Shown: positions 1-4,877 of the stretch, one piece after another
How positions within the stretch are numbered: the stretch's first letter is position 1
Layout: every line of letters begins with the position of its first letter
Source of the DNA: Candidatus Berkelbacteria bacterium
Lineage (GTDB): Bacteria > Patescibacteriota > UBA1384 > VFKW01
Direction of reading: 5' to 3'
Length of the DNA stretch: 8,455 bases
Assembly (NCBI GenBank): GCA_009885355.1
Contig: VFKW01000162.1
Location: 1 to 8,455 of the forward strand
Program-made: the position numbers and the translations under genes
The notes under the pieces: model-generated
The model's database searches: none
Told to the model about the DNA's origin: nothing
What the model saw: only the letters and a program-made list of their open reading frames with translations

Positions 1-3
1 AAT

Positions 4-54
4 GAAACTCCCCGGGAACCGCTGCCGCTAATCCCGGGGTTTCTTAGGCAGCGG
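4..54 (-). repeat. IS right-end hairpin with potential pseudoknot
   Basis: Plus-strand CCCCGGGA (10-17) is perfectly complementary to TCCCGGGG (32-39), and GAAA (4-7) to TTTC (40-43) with a 2-nt bulge between the two helices. The 14-nt loop contains CCGCTGCC (19-26), which is perfectly complementary to GGCAGCGG (47-54) outside the hairpin, so an H-type pseudoknot can form. In IS200/IS605 elements the subterminal hairpin is what TnpA binds, and a short guide 5' of the foot pairs with the cleavage site. On the transposase-sense strand GAAA lies 5' and TTTC 3' of the hairpin, which fits that layout, though the guide role is inferred. Confidence 0.7.
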
Positions 55-58
55 GGAC

Positions 59-487
59 TCATGAATCTATTTCGATCTGTTTTGGGATTTCTTGTTGTCC
101 CTGATACTCGATGTATTTGCGAATTTGCTTTTCGTTGAGGCCAACTGTTGAAGAAAAATATCCCACACCCCAGATACTACTCTCCAAATACATCCTCTTG
201 ATGAACTTAAACTTTTTTCGAAGATGAATGGTGGCATTTTGCTTTAGCACCTGCACAGCCTTTGCGACGGATATATTTGGAGGTATTTCTATTTGAATAT
301 GCACGTGGTCTTCATTGACATTGACGAGATCTAGATGGAGTGTGGGGAATTTTTCTATCGTGTTCTCAAACGATGTAATTAACTCAAGTTTTACATATTC
401 TTTGAGGTATTTTTTACGATATTTTGTTCCCCATACAATATGGTATTGATGTCTATATACACTATGGCTTAAACTATTTGTTCTCAT
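59..487 (-). CDS. tnpA: IS200-like Y1 (HUH) transposase TnpA
   Basis: The 142-residue product is full length for the single-domain Y1 transposases of IS200/IS605, which cut and rejoin single-stranded element ends through a 5'-phosphotyrosine. The opening segment with YHIVWGTKYRKKYL (about 15-28) is typical. The HUH metal-binding motif is H61-V-H63. The C-terminal helix has K124-Y125-I126-E127-Y128-Q129, where Y125 is the expected nucleophile and Q129 a further conserved active-site position. All key residues are present, so the enzyme is predicted active. The ATG at 485-487 has no Shine-Dalgarno sequence: a hairpin ends 8 nt upstream and the start overlaps the stop of a small leader ORF, so translation probably depends on upstream translation. 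No clear promoter was found between the left end and the start codon. Confidence 0.95.
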   Translation of the reverse strand: MRTNSLSHSVYRHQYHIVWGTKYRKKYLKEYVKLELITSFENTIEKFPTLHLDLVNVNEDHVHIQIEIPPNISVAKAVQVLKQNATIHLRKKFKFIKRMYLESSIWGVGYFSSTVGLNEKQIRKYIEYQGQQEIPKQIEIDS

Positions 488-567
488 GAGAAGAGCTTAC
501 CATACCCCGCCGGGTCTGGTAAGAGCGGATGCCATTCATCCCCGTACTGAGACTCGGCAAGAATCAT
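484..567 (-). CDS. Putative 27-residue leader peptide overlapping tnpA
   Basis: Starting from ATG at 567-565 on the minus strand, a 27-codon frame runs without interruption to TGA at 486-484, which overlaps the tnpA ATG as ATGA. The peptide begins MILAESQYGDEW and ends GYGKLFS. A strong AGGAGG (583-578) lies 10 nt upstream, whereas tnpA has no ribosome binding site of its own. This pattern suggests termination-reinitiation coupling: ribosomes finishing the leader could restart on tnpA. Codons 15-24 run through the hairpin at 496-523, so translating them would unfold it. Known IS200 elements repress tnpA through 5' UTR structure, and a leader peptide would be a variation on that theme. The frame could be open by chance because it is short. 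I know of no homologue. Confidence 0.55.
   Translation of the reverse strand: MILAESQYGDEWHPLLPDPAGYGKLFS
496..523 (-). promoter_or_regulatory. Hairpin immediately upstream of the tnpA start
   Basis: CTTACCA (496-502) pairs with TGGTAAG (517-523) and ACCC (504-507) with GGGT (512-515), giving 11 pairs with one mismatch and a 4-nt loop. The hairpin ends 8 nt before the tnpA start codon, inside the expected ribosome footprint. It could therefore repress direct initiation at tnpA unless opened by translation of the leader ORF. No T-run follows, so it is not a terminator. Confidence 0.55.
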
Positions 568-604
568 GACGTGACTGCCTCCTACGTACGGGGTTTCCTG
601 GCAT
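529..604 (-). repeat. IS left-end imperfect palindrome
   Basis: Two nested helices are visible: ATGCCA (529-534) with TGGCAT (599-604), and CCCCGTAC (540-547) with GTACGGGG (586-593), separated by a symmetric 5x5 internal loop. The 38-nt apical region may fold further (GGCA 556-559 with TGCC 576-579). This matches the subterminal hairpin expected at the left end of an IS200-type element. On the transposase-sense strand GAAA again lies 5' of the stem foot, as in the right end. Confidence 0.65.
578..583 (-). promoter_or_regulatory. Shine-Dalgarno of the IS leader ORF
   Basis: AGGAGG on the minus strand sits 10 nt before the ATG at 567. It is the only strong ribosome binding site in the IS left end. 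It lies in the large loop just inside the 8-bp stem formed by 586-593 and 540-547, and so would be unpaired in the folded transcript. Confidence 0.6.
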
Positions 605-607
605 ATA

Positions 608-635
608 AAAAAAAGAGGCCTCGGCCTCTTTTTTT
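608..635. terminator. Bidirectional rho-independent terminator beside the IS
   Basis: GAGGC (615-619) pairs with GCCTC (624-628) around a CTCG loop, with seven A residues before and seven T residues after, so a stem plus U-tract exists on both strands. On the plus strand it would end a gene lying left of the window. On the minus strand it would stop leftward transcripts before they enter tnpA. Whether it belongs to the IS or to the host locus is unresolved. Confidence 0.8.
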
Positions 636-646
636 GAATCCTCCCT

Positions 647-711
647 AACTCCTAACTACCAACTCCCAACTACTAATATACTTGATACTATATACTATAT
701 ACTTTATACTA
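647..711. repeat. Two sets of 7-bp tandem repeats
   Basis: Positions 647-674 are four copies of the degenerate heptamer AACTMCY (AACTCCT, AACTACC, AACTCCC, AACTACT). Positions 684-711 are four copies of a TATACTA-like heptamer (GATACTA, TATACTA, TATACTT, TATACTA), separated from the first set by 9 nt. The second set makes up the spacer and -10 region of the promoter for the following gene pair. Confidence 0.75.
682..710 (+). promoter_or_regulatory. Sigma70-type promoter for the membrane/IPT gene pair
   Basis: TTGATA (682-687) and TATACT (705-710) are separated by exactly 17 nt, each one mismatch from the consensus. Transcription would begin near 717, giving a very short leader before GGAGGG (721-726) and the ATG at 731. 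Two further TATACT hexamers (691-696, 698-703) exist because the promoter is made of heptamer repeats. Confidence 0.65.
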
Positions 712-730
712 AATATGTACGGAGGGAACT

Positions 731-1141
731 ATGAATATATATTATGCAACCATTATCACAACCCTGGTGGCTCTATTTATGTACATTTTATATTATAAGC
801 TTCTTTTTCACACAGCCATGAAAGAGGAAACTAAAAAAATACACGGCCATCAACCTAAAACAAGTTACATCGGCTGGATTATCGTAATCATCAATTTACT
901 AGTAACTTCATTAATTTTTACAACCTTCGGCTATACTTTCAACGTTTTTGTAGCCGCCCCCGCGGCAACCCCCTATATTTTAGCCATGTTTTTTTGGCTC
1001 ACCATAACCGCCGCTCTAGTAAACTCGGCCACTCGCACGCGCCAATCCCAAATCATAACTTTTCTCCACAGTGGATTCTGGCTGGTTGTATATCTGACAT
1101 ACGCCTGCCTAATTCCATTAATGATGGGTTATAAATATTAG
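731..1141 (+). CDS. Small four-helix membrane protein, possibly DUF1761-like
   Basis: The 136-residue product is very hydrophobic, with four likely membrane segments at about residues 3-25, 46-69, 80-99 and 109-132. A polar, Lys/His-rich loop (29-44) follows the first helix and an Arg/Thr/Gln-rich turn (101-107) precedes the last. The size, the YYKLLFHTAMKEE segment after helix 1 and the FFWLTITAALVNSATR pattern recall the DUF1761 family of unknown function, but this is a resemblance from memory. The start is supported by GGAGGG four nt upstream. The next gene begins 7 nt after the stop, so the two are probably co-transcribed. No catalytic motif is visible; function unknown. Confidence 0.85.
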   Translation: MNIYYATIITTLVALFMYILYYKLLFHTAMKEETKKIHGHQPKTSYIGWIIVIINLLVTSLIFTTFGYTFNVFVAAPAATPYILAMFFWLTITAALVNSATRTRQSQIITFLHSGFWLVVYLTYACLIPLMMGYKY

Positions 1142-1148
1142 GAAAACC

Positions 1149-1913
1149 ATGAAAAAAAACATTAAAAACATTAAAAAAATTCTTAAACATATATCAAAAA
1201 GAAGGGAATTCATTCCTAGTATGATTTTAGCAATCGCTACAATCGTTATTATTACAATCGGTTATTTATTTATAAATCAATCCCCCCAGAAAAAAACTAT
1301 TCAAAAAACAGACTGGAAAACAAAAAGCGGGCTCTATATCCCAATTGAGATCACGTCATTTACTCCAAAAAAATTACCAACCACTGGAGGGAAAATTATT
1401 ATTAAAGGACAAGGCTTTTCTAAAAAAACCAAAATTTACATTGGTGCCAAAACCAATATCCACCAAAGAACTCTTGAAGCTAAAATCACAAAAACAACTA
1501 CCACCCAGATAGAAGCCCAAATCCCACCCCATCCTAAAGGCGACATCTATATATATACAACCTACCAAGGCAACGTCATCGGTCCCAATGAGCCACTTGT
1601 CTTTTCTGGCAATCCTGTAAAATCAAAAACACCTATCCAATTAACCGGCATAACGCCTGAAAATCCCACCCTGAGTACAAATAATACTATTACAATCCAA
1701 GGATCCGGATTTTCTCACAATAACACCATAAAATTCGGTCAAGGCACTATTCCTAATATAGATAGCAAAAACGGCACAGAAATAATAATTACTATACCTA
1801 CTACACTAAATACCCCGATCGGCACAATCCCAGTTCAACCAAATAAATACGACATCTCAATCACATCCAATAATCAAGAAAGTAATTTCGAAACTCTAGA
1901 AATTTCAAAATAA
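1149..1913 (+). CDS. Membrane-anchored protein with two IPT/TIG domains
   Basis: A basic N-terminus (1-20, eight or more Lys/Arg) is followed by one membrane segment (about 22-43), placing the rest outside the cell. Two immunoglobulin-like IPT/TIG repeats follow. The first (about 66-152) begins IEITSFTPKKLPTTGG and has the signature IIIKGQGF. The second (about 162-250) begins IQLTGITPENPTLSTNN and has ITIQGSGF. In other proteins IPT/TIG domains serve in surface structures, adhesion or carbohydrate binding. No enzyme domain is attached and there is no LPXTG sorting signal, so a structural or adhesive role is an inference. AGGA overlapping the stop of the upstream gene serves as ribosome binding site, indicating an operon. 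Lys, Thr, Ile and Asn dominate the composition. Confidence 0.88.
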   Translation: MKKNIKNIKKILKHISKRREFIPSMILAIATIVIITIGYLFINQSPQKKTIQKTDWKTKSGLYIPIEITSFTPKKLPTTGGKIIIKGQGFSKKTKIYIGAKTNIHQRTLEAKITKTTTTQIEAQIPPHPKGDIYIYTTYQGNVIGPNEPLVFSGNPVKSKTPIQLTGITPENPTLSTNNTITIQGSGFSHNNTIKFGQGTIPNIDSKNGTEIIITIPTTLNTPIGTIPVQPNKYDISITSNNQESNFETLEISK

Positions 1914-1915
1914 AC

Positions 1916-1948
1916 AAAAAAATATGGGCTGCCAAATAGGCAGCCCAT
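1916..1948 (-). terminator. Rho-independent terminator of the M48 protease gene
   Basis: ATGGGCTGCC (1924-1933) and GGCAGCCCAT (1939-1948) form a perfect 10-bp stem with a 5-nt loop. On the minus strand it is followed by a seven-T run (1922-1916), so it terminates the leftward protease gene, whose stop lies 16 nt upstream. On the plus strand no T-run follows, so it is not a good terminator for the IPT/TIG gene. Confidence 0.88.
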
Positions 1949-1964
1949 CACGCAAAAGCGCTAA

Positions 1965-3284
1965 TTAGAATGTAGGAAACAATATATCTCCTGCCTGAAC
2001 GTGCTCTCCACGCTCAAGTATATATCTATTGTTTCTTTTTTGTTTTACAGTCGCAATATACTTCTTTTCACGAAGCACATTATACCGACCCTGGCCGTCA
2101 GTTTTTGATAACCAATTGACCATAAGATATAAATTATTTTCTTGGTCAATCGTTGACCGAACGACAACTCCACAATCAGGTTTTAACACCATTGATTCTC
2201 CCAATGATTCTTTAATTACAGATTCAATTTGGAGATTCAATTTTTTGTCAAAATCTTTATCGGATAGTTCGATCCATGATGCCGACAAAGGAGATTTGGA
2301 TTCACACATCGAGATACTATCCCAAATCTTCACCTCGCTGACAATATTCAGCGAACCAGCTGGTTTCTCGCCGGTCGTAAGTACAATATTGATCCTAAAT
2401 CCCTTGATTGTACTATCATTAGCAGCCGTATTGCCAGCCAATTCTACTTTGTAACCTGGAAGCAATTTAGCAACTACCGAATGAATGTTTGGCTTTTTGG
2501 CCTCAATCTTATCTGAAAAGGTTCCTTTACCGGTTACTACAAGAGCAACCTTGGCAATAGGCCATCCAGATTTTTTGATAACCTCGTCAAAATTTGGTTT
2601 TACAACCCGGTCATAAGCCTTCTTATATCTGTCATCAACATCCGGATGTGTTGATAGAAATGCCGGCAGAGCATCATGCCCCTTTGAAGCCAAAAATGAC
2701 ATCAAACCAACAAAACCCATAGGATCAAATCCGGCTTTTGTCATGAGAGTAATCCCTTGATCATCTGCCTGAGCTTCATTTTCACGAGAATATTTCAATT
2801 GACCAATGCCAACAAATGTGGACGCCCATTTATTAGTGAAAAAATCAGCAATAGCCATTAAGGTTTTGTTTTTATTTGCTTTATCATTCTCGTTTATCCA
2901 ATGATGCAAAGCACAATGCATAACCTCATGAGCTAAAACGCCCGCTAACTCATTGTCAGAAGACAAGCTATTAAACATTTCCTTGCTAATATATACATAT
3001 CCGCCAGGAACCGAGAAAGCAGAAAATGCTCCTTCATTTTTATCATCGATCAAACGAAAATGAAATTCGAATTCCGTCTGACCAAGCGCCTTAACTAAAG
3101 CGCCGCCAATATTATCCAACCGAACTTGCGCACCCTGGTCTTCAATGATAACTTTGCTTTTCAGCATTGTATCATCAGCATCCTTTCCAAAAGTGCGCTC
3201 CCTCTCTATTTGAGACGGAGCTTGCGCAAGCACGCATGTGGCCATCAAGATAGCCAAAACAGTCATTACTACTACCTTTCTCAT
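1965..3284 (-). CDS. Secreted M48-family zinc metalloprotease (BepA/YfgC-like)
   Basis: The product, 439 residues from the chosen start, has a Sec signal peptide (MRKVVVMTVL then a hydrophobic stretch, cleavage likely after A22 in AQA-PS). The M48 peptidase domain follows (about 28-230): a conserved substrate-cleft segment FSVPGGYVYIS (90-100), zinc motif H119-E120-V-M-H123, third ligand E170 in ENEAQAD, and a STHP motif (211-214). All catalytic residues are present. Architecturally it resembles secreted BepA/YfgC-type proteases rather than membrane-embedded HtpX. The C-terminal ~200 residues are an unrecognised extracellular region whose last 35 residues (YIATVKQK...VQAGDILF) faintly recall FlgT/TolB-like beta domains. 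The frame extends to an ATG at 3305, but only the ATG at 3284 has a Shine-Dalgarno sequence and it begins directly with the signal peptide. The gene points against both neighbours and has its own promoter and terminator. Confidence 0.93.
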   Translation of the reverse strand: MRKVVVMTVLAILMATCVLAQAPSQIERERTFGKDADDTMLKSKVIIEDQGAQVRLDNIGGALVKALGQTEFEFHFRLIDDKNEGAFSAFSVPGGYVYISKEMFNSLSSDNELAGVLAHEVMHCALHHWINENDKANKNKTLMAIADFFTNKWASTFVGIGQLKYSRENEAQADDQGITLMTKAGFDPMGFVGLMSFLASKGHDALPAFLSTHPDVDDRYKKAYDRVVKPNFDEVIKKSGWPIAKVALVVTGKGTFSDKIEAKKPNIHSVVAKLLPGYKVELAGNTAANDSTIKGFRINIVLTTGEKPAGSLNIVSEVKIWDSISMCESKSPLSASWIELSDKDFDKKLNLQIESVIKESLGESMVLKPDCGVVVRSTIDQENNLYLMVNWLSKTDGQGRYNVLREKKYIATVKQKRNNRYILERGEHVQAGDILFPTF

Positions 3285-3293
3285 GATTTTTGT

Positions 3294-3299
3294 CCTCCC
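3294..3299 (-). promoter_or_regulatory. Shine-Dalgarno that sets the M48 start
   Basis: GGGAGG on the minus strand lies 9 nt before the ATG at 3284-3282. The more upstream in-frame ATG (3305-3303) is preceded only by A/T-rich sequence, so the shorter protein is preferred. Confidence 0.8.
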
Positions 3300-3344
3300 A
3301 GACAATGTATTTTTATTCTTTTATTAAAATTGCAAGAATAACAT

Positions 3345-3373
3345 ATTTTACCACATATGTATAAAAATGTCAA
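3345..3373 (-). promoter_or_regulatory. Sigma70-type promoter of the M48 gene
   Basis: On the minus strand a perfect -35 TTGACA (3373-3368) and -10 TAAAAT (3350-3345) are 17 nt apart. Transcription would begin near 3338, about 54 nt before the chosen start codon. It is divergent from the secY promoter about 90 nt away. Confidence 0.78.
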
Positions 3374-3458
3374 TCCCTACCTGGACAATCCAACATAAAA
3401 TGTCTATAATAAAGAAAATACAAAACACAATATATATATTTCATATCTTATTATCAAA

Positions 3459-3487
3459 TTGACAACCAAGAATTAAACTGATATATT
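3459..3487 (+). promoter_or_regulatory. Sigma70-type promoter of the secY operon
   Basis: A perfect -35 TTGACA (3459-3464) and -10 TATATT (3482-3487) are 17 nt apart. The predicted start near 3494 leaves a leader of about 17 nt carrying AGAGGAG (3501-3507) before the secY ATG. No terminator or attenuator is visible in the leader. Confidence 0.8.
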
Positions 3488-3510
3488 AATTTTGCTAGAA
3501 AGAGGAGAAT

Positions 3511-4791
3511 ATGATCGACTATATTAAAAAAATCTGGAAACTGACCGACCTACGAAACCGTATTATTTTTACAATGGCTATTCTATTGGCCGTTAGGGTT
3601 TTAGCCCATATTCCATTGCCTTATGTCGACATTTCAAGTCTACAAAAATTCTTCACCAGTAACCCATTTTTAGGCTTGTTAAATATGTTCACCGGCGGCA
3701 CAATGGAAAATTTCTCCATCATCCTTATGGGTGTTGGTCCATACATCACTGCCACCATTGTCATGCAGCTTTTACAGATGATCGTGCCATCAATCGAAGC
3801 CATTTCCAAAGAAGGCGAGCAGGGAAGACAAAGACTCAATTATTATAGCCGCATGCTAACCGTACCTCTTTCCATTATTCAATCATGGAGTATGATTAGG
3901 CTTCTTGAGTCACAAAAAGTTATCGGTACATTAAATACCACTCAAATAATGATGCTTCTTATCATCTGTACCGCAGGTACAGTTCTAATGATGTGGCTCG
4001 GCGAGTTAATCACTGAAAAAGGTATCGGAAATGGCATTTCTCTGATCATCGCCATCGGCATCATCGCCGGATTGCCAGGACAGATCGCAAACACCAAAAC
4101 TGTTTTAGTTGCAAACAGCGCACCATTAATTTTAGTAACCATACTTACCTTGGTTATCACCTTTCTTATTATTGCTTTTATTATCCTTATGACTGAAGGA
4201 GAACGCCAGGTTCCGATCTCTTATGCCAGGCGAACACGCGGATCAAATTACGGCGGCGTCGAAACACACATGCCGCTTCGTATCAATTCCGCCGGTGTTA
4301 TCCCAATTATTTTTGCTCTAAGCATGGTTACATTTCCACCCGTCATCGGCCAATTTCTCCAAACTGCCAAAAGCGAAACCCTTCAAAGCATAGGTAAATC
4401 TATCTATAATCTTTTCCAGAATAATGAATGGTTTTACAGCGGCATATATTTTGTCATGGTAATATTATTTACCTACTTCTATACTTTCATTGTTTTCAAA
4501 CCGACCGAAGTTGCCGAAAACCTCCAGAAAAATGGCGGCTTTATTCCCGGTATTCGACCTGGCAAGGAAACTGCAAATTATTTTTCATTTGTAATCAACC
4601 GTATCACCTTAACAGGTGCTATCTTCCTCGGCTTGATCGCTGTTATGCCATTTTTAGTCAAAGCATTTTATCCGTCCCTCAGCACCATACAGCTTGGCGG
4701 AACCAGTATCCTGATCGTCGTCTCTGTAATCATCGAAACCATGCGTCAATTCAAATCTCAAATGCTCATGCGCACCTACGAAAAGTACTAA
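3511..4791 (+). CDS. secY: Preprotein translocase subunit SecY
   Basis: SecY is the pore of the SecYEG channel in the cytoplasmic membrane, through which SecA or the ribosome drives secreted and membrane proteins. The 426-residue length and about ten hydrophobic segments are typical. Recognisable landmarks are the N-terminal KIWKLTDLRNRIIFT (7-21), the plug region FLGLLNMFTGG (53-63), GVGPYITATIVMQLL (74-88), ITEKGIGNGIS (167-177), MPLRINSAGVIPIIFA (254-269), the cytosolic loop FIPGIRPG with the important Arg349 (344-351), and LGGTSILIVVSV (396-407). It appears complete. In most bacteria secY sits directly after rplO in the spc operon; here a divergent protease gene and a dedicated promoter precede it. 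It heads a cluster with the LysM gene, adk and map, with no terminator between them. Confidence 0.98.
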   Translation: MIDYIKKIWKLTDLRNRIIFTMAILLAVRVLAHIPLPYVDISSLQKFFTSNPFLGLLNMFTGGTMENFSIILMGVGPYITATIVMQLLQMIVPSIEAISKEGEQGRQRLNYYSRMLTVPLSIIQSWSMIRLLESQKVIGTLNTTQIMMLLIICTAGTVLMMWLGELITEKGIGNGISLIIAIGIIAGLPGQIANTKTVLVANSAPLILVTILTLVITFLIIAFIILMTEGERQVPISYARRTRGSNYGGVETHMPLRINSAGVIPIIFALSMVTFPPVIGQFLQTAKSETLQSIGKSIYNLFQNNEWFYSGIYFVMVILFTYFYTFIVFKPTEVAENLQKNGGFIPGIRPGKETANYFSFVINRITLTGAIFLGLIAVMPFLVKAFYPSLSTIQLGGTSILIVVSVIIETMRQFKSQMLMRTYEKY

Positions 4792-4826
4792 TAATCCTGC
4801 CGCAGTCGCCCTTGCATACTGTTTAT

Positions 4827-4865
4827 CTTACTAGCTTACTGCTTACCAGCTTACTAGCTTACTAG
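4827..4865. repeat. CTTACTAG tandem micro-repeat downstream of secY
   Basis: Five consecutive units, CTTACTAG, CTTACTG, CTTACCAG, CTTACTAG and CTTACTAG, fill half of the 86-nt secY-LysM spacer and end just before GGAGG (4869-4873), the ribosome binding site of the next gene. A related array is at 7023-7046. Confidence 0.85.
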
Positions 4866-4877
4866 CCCGGAGGCTAA

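Larger units (their letters stand above)
1..605 (-). mobile_element. IS200/IS605-family insertion sequence (IS200-like, tnpA only)
   Basis: An intact Y1 transposase is flanked on both sides by non-coding, strongly palindromic DNA, which is the architecture of IS200/IS605 elements. No tnpB is present, so this is the IS200 type; about 600 bp is close to the usual ~700 bp. Read on the minus strand, the left end is roughly 604-488 and the right end roughly 58-1. Both ends carry the same 9-mer CGGGGTTTC (plus strand 35-43 and 589-597) at the foot of a hairpin, supporting their assignment as paired termini. Elements of this family transpose as single strands and make neither terminal inverted repeats nor target duplications, so exact borders cannot be read from one copy. 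The right border may lie just outside the window. Confidence 0.85.

Noticed and set aside
10..45. Right-end IS hairpin as a plus-strand terminator
   Set aside because: The downstream TTTCTT is short and interrupted, and the structure is better explained as a transposase recognition hairpin. A minor terminator role for a gene left of the window cannot be excluded.
1924..1948. Terminator for the IPT/TIG gene
   Set aside because: On the plus strand the stem is followed by CACGCAAAAG with no T-run; the poly-T tract exists only on the minus strand.
2029..2454. 141-codon plus-strand ORF antisense to the protease
   Set aside because: The opposite strand encodes a clear M48 protease; this frame has no recognisable domain, promoter or Shine-Dalgarno sequence.
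3285..3305. N-terminal extension of the protease (start at 3305)
   Set aside because: The strong GGGAGG site is placed for the ATG at 3284, and the extension would put seven extra residues before the signal peptide.
4428..4865. 145-codon plus-strand ORF overlapping the end of secY
   Set aside because: It is out of frame with secY, has no ribosome binding site, its composition is not protein-like, and its last part is just the CTTACTAG repeat read through.
4827..4865. CRISPR array
   Set aside because: Units are 7-8 bp and contiguous with no spacers; this is a simple tandem repeat. No cas genes are present.
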